A DNA stretch of 64,000 nt, from positions 26,215 to 90,214 of the forward strand of contig JAFXZT010000043.1 of assembly GCA_017541145.1 (NCBI GenBank), read 5' to 3'. The first letter of the stretch is position 1, and each line of letters opens with the position of its first letter. The translations under genes and the position numbers were made by a program. Source of the stretch: Bacteroidales bacterium (GTDB lineage: Bacteria; Bacteroidota; Bacteroidia; Bacteroidales; UBA3824). Under the pieces are notes generated by a model. That model was not told the DNA's origin and made no database searches. It worked only from the letters and a program-made list of their open reading frames with translations. This document shows, in pieces, positions 27,609 through 35,819 of the stretch.

Positions 27609-28430
27609 TTAGTTTTCGCTTTTTTCTTCTTGAGCAGGAGCTTCTTCAGCTTTGTCAGCATCAGCTGCCTTGTTAGCTTTTCTAGCTCTTGTCTTGTTAC
27701 CGCGGTTCTTGTTGCTCTTAGGAGCGTCGCCGTTGTTGTCTTTGTCAGATTTTCTTTCAGCAACACCTTCAGCGATAGCCTTTGTAATAACATCAAGAAC
27801 AATAGAAATAGATTTTGCAGCGTCGTCGTTAGCAGGAATTACGAAATCAACATCGTTAGGGTTAGAGTTTGTATCAACCATACCGAAAACAGGGATGTGA
27901 AGTCTGTGAGCTTCCTTAACAGCGATTTTTTCCTTAGTAACATCGATTACGAACAATGCAGCAGGAGTCTTTGTAAGGTCAGCAATAGAACCCAAAGTCT
28001 TCTGCAATTTTTCTCTCTGACGTGAAATCTGAAGTTTTTCACGTTTTGAAAGTTGATCGAATGTACCGTCAGAAGCCATCTTATCGATGGTAGCCATTTT
28101 CTTTACAGCTTTACGAATGGTAGGGAAGTTTGTCAACATACCACCTGACCAACGTTCTGTAACGTAAGGCATATTTACTGCTTGTACTTTTTCTGCAACG
28201 ATATCTTTAGCCTGCTTTTTGGTAGCAACGAAAAGAATCTTGCGACCCGATTTTGCAATTTGTTTGATAGCAGCAGCAGCTTCTTCGAGTTTTGCAGCTG
28301 TTTTGTGTAAATCTATAATGTGGATTCCGCCTCTTTCCATAAAGATGTAAGGGGCCATTGCAGGATTCCATTTTCTTTTCAAGTGACCGAAATGTACACC
28401 TGCTTCGAGTAATTCTTCAAAACTTACCAT
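27609..28430 (-). CDS. rpsB: 30S ribosomal protein S2
   Basis: The 273-residue protein is small-subunit protein S2. Diagnostic segments are LLEAGVHFGHLKRKWNP, YIFMERGGIHIIDLHKT, RWSGGMLTNFPTIR and VFGMVDTNSNPNDVDFVIPANDDA. The last 45 residues are a Lys/Ala/Glu-rich low-complexity tail that goes beyond the usual S2 end and looks disordered. It is preceded by a structured leader at 28466-28517 that may be regulatory. Confidence 0.97.
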   Translation of the reverse strand: MVSFEELLEAGVHFGHLKRKWNPAMAPYIFMERGGIHIIDLHKTAAKLEEAAAAIKQIAKSGRKILFVATKKQAKDIVAEKVQAVNMPYVTERWSGGMLTNFPTIRKAVKKMATIDKMASDGTFDQLSKREKLQISRQREKLQKTLGSIADLTKTPAALFVIDVTKEKIAVKEAHRLHIPVFGMVDTNSNPNDVDFVIPANDDAAKSISIVLDVITKAIAEGVAERKSDKDNNGDAPKSNKNRGNKTRARKANKAADADKAEEAPAQEEKSEN

Positions 28431-28465
28431 TTTAATTTTAATGTTTGTTTACGTTCAACTAAATC

Positions 28466-28517
28466 AATTATTGAGTAGCAATAGGACAAATCACAAGTGC
28501 TACCGGTCTCAATAATT
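28466..28517 (-). ncRNA. Candidate structured leader between rpsI and rpsB
   Basis: AATTATTGAG (28466-28475) pairs perfectly with CTCAATAATT (28508-28517). Inside it, TAGCA (28476-28480) pairs with TGCTA (28498-28502), leaving a one-sided bulge. No T-tract follows, so it is not a terminator. Its place 36 bp before rpsB suggests an autoregulatory ribosomal-protein leader; this is inference. Confidence 0.45.
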
Positions 28518-28535
28518 TGGATACTAAACTGAATA

Positions 28536-28925
28536 TTAACGCTTGCTGAATTGGAAGCGTTTGCGTGCACCTGGACGACCCGGTTTCTTTCTTTCTACCA
28601 CTCTTGAATCGCGGCTCAAGAAACCTTCTTTCTTAAGTGCTACACGGTCTTCTGCATTGATTTCTACAAGTGCTCTTGCAATACCAAGTCTTACTGCTTC
28701 TGCCTGACCCTTGAAACCGCCGCCGTTTACGTTTGCTTTTACATCGTAATTGTTCAATACGCCGAGTTTGTTAAGAGCCTGTACGGCTACAATCTGAAAT
28801 TGTGGTACTGTGAAGTACTCTTTGTAATCTTTGCCATTGATAAGGATATTGCCGTTGCCTGGGGTAACATATACACGTGCAACTGCTGCTTTTCTTCTGC
28901 CTATTGTATTTGTAACGTCTGCCAT
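28536..28925 (-). CDS. rpsI: 30S ribosomal protein S9
   Basis: The 129-residue protein is S9. It has NTIGRRKAAVARVYV at the start, GGGFKGQAEAVRLGIARAL in the middle, and the basic C-terminal tail ending FQFSKR that reaches the P-site tRNA. It starts 2 bp after rplM ends, the usual rplM-rpsI operon. Confidence 0.98.
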   Translation of the reverse strand: MADVTNTIGRRKAAVARVYVTPGNGNILINGKDYKEYFTVPQFQIVAVQALNKLGVLNNYDVKANVNGGGFKGQAEAVRLGIARALVEINAEDRVALKKEGFLSRDSRVVERKKPGRPGARKRFQFSKR

Positions 28926-28927
28926 AA

Positions 28928-29389
28928 TTATCTGAGGTCGTTTAAGTTGATGAGTTTAGGCTGCTGAGCTTCTTGATTGTGCTTGTCGCCTTGATAAACT
29001 TTGAGGTTATTGATGATTGCATCTCCCAATCTTGTGTGAGGAAGCATACCACGTACAGCCTTGATAATAATTCTTTCTGGGCCGTTGCCTTTTTTTACAA
29101 AATCTTTGGCAATTTCGATTTTCTGACCACCTGGGTAACCTGAATAATGTACATATTCTTTCTGTGCCCATTTCTTACCGGTCATTCTAATCTTTTCTGC
29201 GTTGATAACTATTACGTTATCACCACAATCTACATGCGGTGTATAAGAAGCTTTGTATTTGCCTCTTAAAAGCATGGCGATTTTTGACGCAAAGCGTCCT
29301 AATGTTTGATCTGTAGCGTCTACTAACAACCATTCTTTATTAACGGTGTTCTTGTTCAACGATACAGTTTTAAAACTTCTTGAATCCAC
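28928..29389 (-). CDS. rplM: 50S ribosomal protein L13
   Basis: The 153-residue protein is L13, an early-assembling large-subunit protein. The markers are EWLLVDATDQTLGRFASKIA, DCGDNVIVINAEKI, KKWAQKEYVHYSGYPGG and AVRGMLPHTRLG. It leads an rplM-rpsI-rpsB-tsf run, all on the minus strand with short gaps except the structured 105-bp gap before rpsB. Confidence 0.98.
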   Translation of the reverse strand: MDSRSFKTVSLNKNTVNKEWLLVDATDQTLGRFASKIAMLLRGKYKASYTPHVDCGDNVIVINAEKIRMTGKKWAQKEYVHYSGYPGGQKIEIAKDFVKKGNGPERIIIKAVRGMLPHTRLGDAIINNLKVYQGDKHNQEAQQPKLINLNDLR

Positions 29390-29456
29390 GTTTTTAAATT
29401 TTTAATGTGATTTTTTAAACTTTTAATTAATCAATTTGTGATAATAATCGGGTTTG

Positions 29457-29464
29457 CAAAATTA
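29457..29464 (-). promoter_or_regulatory. Possible rplM -7 box
   Basis: The minus strand reads TAATTTTG, a match to TAnnTTTG, 68 bp before the rplM start. No -33 TTTG is seen at the right distance. Confidence 0.4.
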
Positions 29465-29664
29465 CTCTTTATTTTTTATATAGCCTAATTTTTTACTCAC
29501 TTTTTTCTTTAAAAAATTATTATGTTTTTATTCCGTTGACTTTCACTTACTTATAATCCATCTGTGCGCTTATTTGTAAAAAAATGCGATATAAATTGTA
29601 GTTCTTTTGAAAAAAATCTTTATCTTTCGCCCACTTACAAAAAACAATAAATAATCGAAAAACT

Positions 29665-31245
29665 ATGTACATTCAAGATAAAGGTCTTTATGTAGCTCAT
29701 TGTGACAACGGCCCCGTAAGCATTATCGGACGCATGGCTAACCGTCACGGACTTATTGCAGGTGCTACCGGTACAGGTAAAACCGTAACACTGCAAGTAT
29801 TAGCCGAAACTTTCTGTCAAGCAGGTGTACCATGTTTTATGGCAGACATGAAAGGCGATCTCAGCGGTATCAGTCAACCCGGTACTATGAGTAAATTTAT
29901 CGAAAAACGCAAAGACGAATTCGGAGTTCCTGATCCTCAATTCCAAAACTGTCCCGTAAGATTTTTCGATGTGTTCGGTGAAAAAGGTCATCCGATGCGT
30001 TGTACAGTCAGCGATTTGGGTCCCGACCTCCTCGGACGTTTGCTCGAACTTAATGAAACCCAATCCGGTATATTAAATATAGTGTTCCGTATTGCCGACG
30101 ACCGTGGTTTGCTGCTTTTGGACATGAAAGATTTGCGCTCAATGCTCGATTACGTAAGCAAAAACGCATCAGAATTCACCTCTCAATACGGAAACATCAC
30201 AGCACAAAGCGTCGGAGCAATACAACGCTCACTCTTAGCACTCGAAAACCAAGGTGCTGACAAATTCTTCGGCGAACCCTCTTTCGATATCTTGGATTTG
30301 ATTCAGACCGAAGGCGGCAAAGGCGTAATGAATGTGTTGGCAGCCGACAAATTGATGCTCAAACCAAAACTCTATTCTACATTTATGCTTTGGTTGATGA
30401 GTCAGATTTATGATACATTGCCCGAAGTAGGTGACATGGATTTACCTAAACTCGTATTCTTTTTCGACGAAGCTCACATGTTGTTTGACGGTACATCAAA
30501 ATCAATGATTGACAAAATAGAACAAGTAGTAAGATTGATACGAAGCAAAGGCGTAGGAATATATTTTATATCACAAAGTCCGAGCGATATACCCGATTCA
30601 ATACTCGGTCAGCTTGGCAACAGAGTACAACACGCACTTCGCGCTTATACACCAAAAGACAAAAAGACAGTAAAAGCCGCAGCCGAAAGTTTCCGCGCTA
30701 ATCCAAACTTCAACACCGAAGAAGCAATACAGTCGTTGGAAACCGGAGAGGCTCTTGTATCATTCCTCGACGAAAAAGGAGCACCCTCGGTAGTAGAACG
30801 TTGCAAAATCCTGTTCCCGCTCAGTCAGATAGGAGCAGTAAACGACACACAGCGACAATTAATTATCAATCAATCACGTATCTACGGTAAGTACGATAAA
30901 CCAATTGACCGTGAAAGTGCTTTTGAAATCCTTTTAGCCGAAGCCGAAAAAGCTAAGAAAGAAGCCGAAGACGCCAAGAAAAAAGCTGAGGAGGAAAAAC
31001 AAAAAGCCAAAGAAGAAAAAGAAAAAGCAAAAGAGAAAAAGTCATCATCAAAATCTTCATCATCAGGAGGATTTTGGGGCGGTGTTGTTAAGAGTACAGT
31101 AAACACCGTAGCCAAAGAAGCCACCAAAAACATCACCAAAAACATCGGAGGCGGCGGTTCGAGCAAGAAAAAATCAACCAAAAGCTCATCCGGCGGATTG
31201 TTTGACACAATCGTAAGAGGAATATTCGGTAATTTGTTGAAATAA
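29665..31245 (+). CDS. DUF853 / HerA-like ATPase
   Basis: The 526-residue protein belongs to the DUF853 (YjgR-like) family of HerA/FtsK-type P-loop ATPases, predicted to bind nucleic acid; the role is not established. Walker A is GATGTGKT (about 32-39) and Walker B is LVFFFDEAH (about 266-274). The motifs [11 protein letters not shown] and [11 protein letters not shown] are family hallmarks. The C-terminal part has a Lys/Ala/Glu coiled coil (about 425-460), a Ser-rich linker, and a short GGG-containing amphipathic end. No NurA-type nuclease partner is nearby. It appears to be a single-gene unit. Confidence 0.9.
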   Translation: MYIQDKGLYVAHCDNGPVSIIGRMANRHGLIAGATGTGKTVTLQVLAETFCQAGVPCFMADMKGDLSGISQPGTMSKFIEKRKDEFGVPDPQFQNCPVRFFDVFGEKGHPMRCTVSDLGPDLLGRLLELNETQSGILNIVFRIADDRGLLLLDMKDLRSMLDYVSKNASEFTSQYGNITAQSVGAIQRSLLALENQGADKFFGEPSFDILDLIQTEGGKGVMNVLAADKLMLKPKLYSTFMLWLMSQIYDTLPEVGDMDLPKLVFFFDEAHMLFDGTSKSMIDKIEQVVRLIRSKGVGIYFISQSPSDIPDSILGQLGNRVQHALRAYTPKDKKTVKAAAESFRANPNFNTEEAIQSLETGEALVSFLDEKGAPSVVERCKILFPLSQIGAVNDTQRQLIINQSRIYGKYDKPIDRESAFEILLAEAEKAKKEAEDAKKKAEEEKQKAKEEKEKAKEKKSSSKSSSSGGFWGGVVKSTVNTVAKEATKNITKNIGGGGSSKKKSTKSSSGGLFDTIVRGIFGNLLK

Positions 31246-31255
31246 GAATTATGAT

Positions 31256-31297
31256 TTCCGCATTTTGATTAATAAATCAAATTGCGGAATTTTTTTT
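31256..31297 (+). terminator. Terminator of the DUF853 gene
   Basis: TTCCGCATTTTGATT (31256-31270) pairs with AATCAAATTGCGGAA (31275-31289), with one mismatch, and leads into TTTTTTTT. Loop of 4 nt. Confidence 0.9.
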
Positions 31298-31362
31298 CTG
31301 TTAAATATCTTTAGACAAATCGTATAATAATATTGGACAAATCGTTTAATGATATTGGACAA

Positions 31363-31439
31363 GAGCCGCGAGCATCGCGTCTCTACAAACGTGATGCGTT
31401 ACGTAAAACGGATATGTAGAGCCGCGATGTTCGCGGCTC
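31363..31439. repeat. Two GTAGAG-family palindromes
   Basis: The first (31363-31386) is a hybrid with GAGCCGCG on the left and CGCGTCTC on the right. The second (31416-31439) has matched arms GAGCCGCGA and TCGCGGCTC around TGT, preceded by GTA. The hybrid suggests recombination between the GAGACG and GAGCCG subtypes. Confidence 0.8.
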
Positions 31440-31552
31440 GGTAGAATTGTTTGTTCAATATCTTTGTACAATCCGTTTAATAATCTTGGACAAGACTGTC
31501 TTTGTATAAAGCAGGCGAGTCGCCTGCAATCCAATAATTTGCGAAAAAAAAA

Positions 31553-31804
31553 TACAGCTTTTGCGCATGTAGCAGTTCCATTGTTTTTTTTCAATGGCAT
31601 CGCTACATGTGTTTTTGTTCCGCCTACGAAAAAAATTACAGCTTTTGCGCGTGTAGCAGTTCCATTGTTTTTTTTCAATGGCATCGCTACATGTGTTTTT
31701 GTTCCCTTGCGAAAAAAAATTACAGCTTTTGCGCGTGTTGCAGTTCCATCGTTTTTTTTCAATGGCATCGCTACATGTGTTTTTGTTCCGCCTACGAAAA
31801 AAAA
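31553..31804. repeat. 84-bp tandem array, three copies, each a hairpin
   Basis: Copies start at 31553, 31637 and 31721. Each contains GTAGCAGTTCCATTG, a T8 run, then CAATGGCATCGCTAC. The outer GTAGC/GCTAC and inner CCATTG/CAATGG segments pair around the T run. The 84-bp period is a multiple of three, which keeps frames open on both strands and creates spurious repeat ORFs. Confidence 0.92.
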
Positions 31805-31988
31805 TTGGTTGTTGTTCGCTGTTTTTCAGTGATTTTGAAAAGAAAAGATGTTAGAAAATAAAGATTTAATGTTTTTTAACATCTTGTTGTTTATAGTAGA
31901 TACAGCGATTGTAGAGGCGTTTTTAGTAATTTTTTTTAGTGTTTTACTTCTATTACTGATTGTTTTTATTTTATTCTGTTATATTATA

Positions 31989-32020
31989 TTTGTTAATTTC
32001 GATTATTTTTTGTATCTTTG
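31989..32020 (+). promoter_or_regulatory. Promoter of the second DUF6261-like gene
   Basis: TTTG (31989-31992), a 20-bp spacer and TATCTTTG (32013-32020) match the consensus. The start near 32025 gives a leader of about 120 nt to the ATG at 32144, and it excludes few upstream starts. Confidence 0.75.
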
Positions 32021-32143
32021 TATATGATTATTAAATTTAATTAGATGCGATGTTATATTTGTAATGATATAACGGCATATTACTGATTGTTTATTAATCG
32101 ACAGATAACTTTATTTATTAACAATTTTAAATTTTTGAGAATT

Positions 32144-33013
32144 ATGAGACAAATTGAATTTACTAAATCTGCAATTAGCAGATACAAATGCCAAGAATTG
32201 GCGTGTCTTGTCGGTCTTTTGATTGATGAGGCGGTGAAAGTACAGGATGATGTTAACAAAAAACTGATTGACGATGTTAAAAATAGTCTTTCGGGTTTGA
32301 TGGATGCATTGTCTAATACTTCTACTGTTGCTATTACTAATTCTATTCATGAATGTAAAAAGTTGATGATTAGTAATAGATTGTGTATTAAGATGGCGGC
32401 ATGCGGTTTTGTTATGCGCTCGGATAAGGCTGTGGCTGAGGCTGCGCTCAAAGTGAAGGAACTTTCTGAGTTGTATCCTTTAAGAAAGACAACAAGTATT
32501 TATCATTTTCTTACTGTTGTTCAGGAATATAAGGAACATCTAAAAGATTTGGGCCTTGAGACTTTGAAGCTGATTGGCGTTGATGAATATGTTGACGCTT
32601 TGGATAGTTTGTACAACAAGGTAATTGCTCTTTATGATCAGCGTACAGCTTATCGTGTAAGTGTTAAGGGCGTTTTGACATCTTCTGTGAGTGCCGTCAT
32701 AGAATCGCTTTGCAGGCTTTTTACGTATGTGAATGGTATTGCTGTTGTGGATGAGGAGCGTTATGCCGTTTTTATCGACACGGTAAATGATTATTTTGTT
32801 CAGACTGATTATTTGGTACGTCCGCATAATCATACTGTAAAAGACAGTGAACCGGAAGATGCTGAGTCAGAGTCCAATGAGATTGAGGATAGAGAGTCTG
32901 ACGATATCGAGGAAGATGATATCGAGGAAGATAATCAATATCAGCTAATGCCGCAACAAGTACATTTAGTAACGGAAAACATGGATTTTTCTGAAGATAA
33001 AAATTCAGAATGA
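32144..33013 (+). CDS. DUF6261-like helical protein with acidic tail
   Basis: From the ATG at 32144 the product is 289 residues; an in-frame TTG at 32087 would add 19 hydrophobic residues without family support. It is helical throughout, with an acidic tail from about 235 that includes a DDIEED duplication. It aligns with the protein at 14844-15698 across the conserved DALDSLY...ALYDQRTAYR region and the following helices. The family is probably DUF6261, function unknown. Like its paralogue it stands alone behind a strong promoter, with a tandem repeat array about 340 bp upstream. Confidence 0.65.
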   Translation: MRQIEFTKSAISRYKCQELACLVGLLIDEAVKVQDDVNKKLIDDVKNSLSGLMDALSNTSTVAITNSIHECKKLMISNRLCIKMAACGFVMRSDKAVAEAALKVKELSELYPLRKTTSIYHFLTVVQEYKEHLKDLGLETLKLIGVDEYVDALDSLYNKVIALYDQRTAYRVSVKGVLTSSVSAVIESLCRLFTYVNGIAVVDEERYAVFIDTVNDYFVQTDYLVRPHNHTVKDSEPEDAESESNEIEDRESDDIEEDDIEEDNQYQLMPQQVHLVTENMDFSEDKNSE

Positions 33014-33177
33014 AATTCTAAATAGTAAGAAAATTATACTGAATACATAGAGGTTTATATTTTTTTCGCGTTTTTCGTGATTTTCGTAATTTTCGTAATT
33101 GGGATAATTTTTAGTTACCTAAAGTAGATTTGAAAATAACATCATTTATATTTAACTAAAGATGTTAAAAAAAACTA

Positions 33178-33185
33178 TATCTTTG
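33178..33185 (+). promoter_or_regulatory. Possible truB -7 box
   Basis: TATCTTTG matches TAnnTTTG and lies 32 bp before the TTG start of truB. No clear -33 TTTG accompanies it. Confidence 0.45.
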
Positions 33186-33216
33186 TGCTCTAAATCCTAA
33201 AATTTTAGTTTGTATT

Positions 33217-33960
33217 TTGAGTCAAAATAGCAATAATCAACAGCAGGAGCAAAAAGACGAGTTTGAATTGGGTAAGGTTTTGGTGTTTGACAAGCCGCTC
33301 GATTGGACTTCGTTTGATATCGTGAACAAAATCCGATATATGCTCAGACACTACAGACATCTTAAAAAGATAAAAGTAGGTCATGCCGGAACTCTTGACC
33401 CCTTGGCTACAGGTATTTTAATTGTATGTACGGGTAAGAAGACTAAGGAAATTACTACTTATCAGGATCATGATAAGGAGTATGTGGCGAAGGTGAAGCT
33501 TGGTGCTACTACGCCGAGTTATGATCTTGAAACTGAGATTGATTCTGTAACTGATGCTTCTCATATTACTGAAAATGAGGTGAAAGCATGTTTGGAGACT
33601 TTTTTGGGCGAACAGGAACAGTATCCTCCGGTGTATTCGGCTAAGAAGATTGACGGAAAGCCTGCGTTTGTCCTTGCTCATCAGGGTAGGGGCGACGAGG
33701 TGAAGATGCGTCCTCATGTTGTTGTGATTCATGAATTGGAGGTTCTCTCTTGGGATGATTCAAATAAGGAGTTTGAATTGCGTGTGGCATGTTCTAAGGG
33801 TACTTATATCCGCTCGTTGGCTCATGATATAGGAAAAAAACTTGGCGTAGGAGCTCATCTTACGGGTTTGAGAAGAACTAAGATTGGCGAAATTACGCTA
33901 AAAGATGCTATTACAATCGAAAATTTTGAAAAAAATTTGGCAGATTCTCAGATTTTTTAG
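33217..33960 (+). CDS. truB: tRNA pseudouridine-55 synthase
   Basis: TruB makes pseudouridine 55 in the T-loop of tRNAs. The 247-residue protein has the catalytic Asp in VGHAGTLDPLATG and the family motifs KPLDWTSFDIVNKI, YPPVYSAKKIDGKPAF and CSKGTYIRSLAHDIG. Translation must start at a TTG at 33217: no ATG lies in frame before the conserved core, and a -7 box sits just upstream. It is followed 61 bp later by queA, another tRNA-modification gene. Confidence 0.94.
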   Translation: MSQNSNNQQQEQKDEFELGKVLVFDKPLDWTSFDIVNKIRYMLRHYRHLKKIKVGHAGTLDPLATGILIVCTGKKTKEITTYQDHDKEYVAKVKLGATTPSYDLETEIDSVTDASHITENEVKACLETFLGEQEQYPPVYSAKKIDGKPAFVLAHQGRGDEVKMRPHVVVIHELEVLSWDDSNKEFELRVACSKGTYIRSLAHDIGKKLGVGAHLTGLRRTKIGEITLKDAITIENFEKNLADSQIF

Positions 33961-33969
33961 TTAACTTTG
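33936..33969 (+). promoter_or_regulatory. Possible queA promoter
   Basis: TTTG (33936-33939), a 22-bp spacer and TAACTTTG (33962-33969). The spacer is slightly long. The -33 box lies within the end of truB. Confidence 0.5.
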
Positions 33970-34021
33970 CAGCGATGCAAAATTTTGTATATATACACAA
34001 CTTTTTAAAAGAATTAATTAG

Positions 34022-35071
34022 ATGAAGCTATCTAAATTTAAATTTGATCTTCCGGATAAATTGATTGCGCAAACCCCTTCTCCTAATAGAGATGAGTGTA
34101 AGTTGATGGTTCTCAACAGAGCGAAGAGAACGATTGAACACAAGAAATTTGGTGATATCACTAAGTATTTTGATGAAGGTGATGTGATGGTTTTCAACAA
34201 TTCTAAGGTAATACCTGCTCGTTTGTATGGTAATAAGGAGAAAACCGGCGCAAAGATTGAAGTTTTTTTGTTGAGAGAGCTCAATAAGGAACAGCGTCTT
34301 TGGGATGTGCTTGTGGATCCGGCTCGTAAGATTAGAATTGGTAACAAGTTGTATTTTGGTGAAAACGACAGCCTTGTAGCTGAGGTGATTGACAACACAA
34401 CTTCAAGAGGAAGAACGCTCAAGTTTTTGTTTGACGGACAGTACGACGATTTCAAGAAATTATTATATAGTTTGGGCGAGACTCCGTTGCCTAAATATAT
34501 TCACCGCCCTGTTACTGAGGAGGATCAGGAACGTTATCAGACTATCTATGCAAGATATGAGGGTGCAGTTGCCGGTCCTGCTGCGGGTTTCCACTTTAGT
34601 AAGAATCTTTTGAAAAAGTTGGAAATTGTGGGTGTTAATTTTGCAGAGATTACTCTTCACATGGGTTTGGGACATCTTAGAAGTGTTGAGGTAGAGGATC
34701 TTACTAAACACAAGATGGATTCTGAACAGATTATGATTAGCGAGAAATGCGCCGAAATGGTGAATAATGCTAAGGATCAGGAAAAGAAGGTTTGTGCTGT
34801 TGGTATTACTACTTTGAGAACTTTGGAAAGTTCGGTTTCTACTAACGGTTATCTTAAACCTTATAATGGTTGGACTAATAAGTTTATTTTCCCGCCGTAT
34901 GATTTTAGTGTTCCGAGTGCTTTGATTACTAATCTTCATCAGCCTTATTCTACGATGTTGATGTCGGCAAGTGCGTTTGTCGGTTTTGATTTTCTTATTG
35001 AGGCTTACAACGAGGCTGTTAAGAAGAAATATATGTTCGGCGATTACGGCGATGCTATGCTTATTTTGTAA
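34022..35071 (+). CDS. queA: S-adenosylmethionine:tRNA ribosyltransferase-isomerase
   Basis: QueA transfers and isomerises the ribosyl group of SAM onto 7-aminomethyl-7-deazaguanine in tRNA, the step before queuosine. The 349-residue length is typical. The markers are [21 protein letters not shown] at the start, [14 protein letters not shown], [19 protein letters not shown] [12 protein letters not shown], and [10 protein letters not shown]...[10 protein letters not shown]. Together with truB it forms a tRNA-modification pair. Confidence 0.96.
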   Translation: MKLSKFKFDLPDKLIAQTPSPNRDECKLMVLNRAKRTIEHKKFGDITKYFDEGDVMVFNNSKVIPARLYGNKEKTGAKIEVFLLRELNKEQRLWDVLVDPARKIRIGNKLYFGENDSLVAEVIDNTTSRGRTLKFLFDGQYDDFKKLLYSLGETPLPKYIHRPVTEEDQERYQTIYARYEGAVAGPAAGFHFSKNLLKKLEIVGVNFAEITLHMGLGHLRSVEVEDLTKHKMDSEQIMISEKCAEMVNNAKDQEKKVCAVGITTLRTLESSVSTNGYLKPYNGWTNKFIFPPYDFSVPSALITNLHQPYSTMLMSASAFVGFDFLIEAYNEAVKKKYMFGDYGDAMLIL

Positions 35072-35090
35072 ATGAGATATACGGAATATA

Positions 35091-35125
35091 AAAGGAGGTA
35101 GTCTGATAAAGGCTACCTCTTTTTA
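35091..35125 (+). terminator. queA terminator
   Basis: GAGGTAG (35095-35101) pairs with CTACCTC (35113-35119), then a T-tract. The same GAGGTAG stem is reused at 7161 and 35577. Confidence 0.85.
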
Positions 35126-35224
35126 TATGTTTTTTTTAAAACACGGAAAAACGGAAAATACGAGAAATTAACGGAAATCACGTAAAATACGAGAAACTAA
35201 CGGAAAATACGGAAAATTAACGGT

Positions 35225-35246
35225 GAGACGTTGTACACAACGTCTC
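35225..35246. repeat. GTAGAG palindrome family copy, GAGACGTTG subtype
   Basis: Arms GAGACGTTGT (35225-35234) and ACAACGTCTC (35237-35246) are perfect, with a 2-nt centre; TAC follows the right arm. Confidence 0.88.
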
Positions 35247-35254
35247 TACTCGCA

Positions 35255-35404
35255 TTGAACGGATTGCGTATTATTGTTGAATGAATTGCGTATTATTGTT
35301 GAATGGATTGCGTATTATCATTGAATTGCGTATTATTGTTGAACGGATTGTGCATTATTATTGTATGAATTGCGTATTATTGTTGAACGGATTGTGCGTT
35401 ATCA
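35255..35404. repeat. 22-bp tandem array, about seven copies
   Basis: Copies start at 35255, 35277, 35299, 35321 (4 bp shorter), 35339, 35361 and 35383. The unit begins TTGAACGGATTGCGTATTAT and has scattered substitutions. It lies directly between two palindrome copies. A diverged inverted relative occurs near 31452-31495. Confidence 0.9.
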
Positions 35405-35414
35405 TTTGATTGCA

Positions 35415-35439
35415 GTAGAGACGTTGTGTACAACGTCTC
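35415..35439. repeat. GTAGAG palindrome family copy with TGTA centre
   Basis: GAGACGTTG (35418-35426) and CAACGTCTC (35431-35439) flank TGTA. The same TGTA centre is found in every unit of the array at the right end of the window. Confidence 0.9.
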
Positions 35440-35570
35440 AAAATAAAATTATCATAAAACCTCGATAGTTGTAATTTCAAAGTTTTTAGCGTTTTTTGTA
35501 GTTGATAAAAAATATGGATAGGGGAGATGGCGTGGTTTTGGGGTGACGCCATGGTATGACGTCTCTACAA

Positions 35571-35605
35571 AAAAAAGAGGTAGTCAAATGGCTGCCTCTT
35601 TTTTT
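35571..35605. terminator. Bidirectional terminator-like hairpin
   Basis: AAAAAAGAGGTAG (35571-35583) pairs with CTGCCTCTTTTTTT (35592-35605) through one wobble. It lies downstream of the small minus-strand ORF at 35691-35819 and could end its transcript. Confidence 0.75.
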
Positions 35606-35690
35606 ATCCCTACTATTGTGTTGTTTTTATAAGCTATAATTAAAGTATGAAGTTTAGTTTTTTTTATTGTTGTTTGTTAAAAACTTAAAA

Positions 35691-35819
35691 CTAAATTTCG
35701 CTATAACTATCGGCACAATCTAAAGCGAGTGTGGCAATCATTTCAGCAAGTGACATTGCATCAGCAGCTTCTGCTCTTTCTACAACTTCTTCGAGACTTT
35801 CGTTTGCATTTGTATTCAT
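35691..35819 (-). CDS. Possible 42-residue acidic small protein
   Basis: An ATG at 35819 opens a 42-codon frame ending in TAG at 35691. The product is acidic and predicted to be helical, with the segment ESLEEVVERAEAADAM and one Cys near residue 35. No match is recognised and no good promoter is visible upstream. Support comes from the sharp drop in A/T runs over exactly this stretch, codon choice like that of real genes here, and a terminator-like hairpin downstream. It could be a leader peptide, a small regulatory protein or chance. Confidence 0.4.
   Translation of the reverse strand: MNTNANESLEEVVERAEAADAMSLAEMIATLALDCADSYSEI

Larger units (their letters stand above)
31246..32143. other. 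Repeat-rich intergenic region
   Basis: This 898-bp gap holds a terminator, copies of a 22-bp repeat (about 31312-31360 and, diverged, 31452-31495), two GTAGAG-family palindromes (31363-31386 and 31416-31439), a GCAGGCGAGTCGCCTGC palindrome near 31512, the 84-bp array at 31553-31804 and the promoter at 31989-32020. Reading frames across the array are only repeats. Confidence 0.75.

Noticed and set aside
31346..31832. Repeat-containing protein genes on both strands over the 84-bp array
   Set aside because: Both frames are translations of a DNA hairpin repeat whose period is a multiple of three; they run through palindromes, lack promoters and have unnatural composition.
33961..34021. preQ1 or other riboswitch before queA
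   Set aside because: The gap is only about 60 bp, mostly promoter and AT-rich sequence, with no pseudoknot-forming motif visible.
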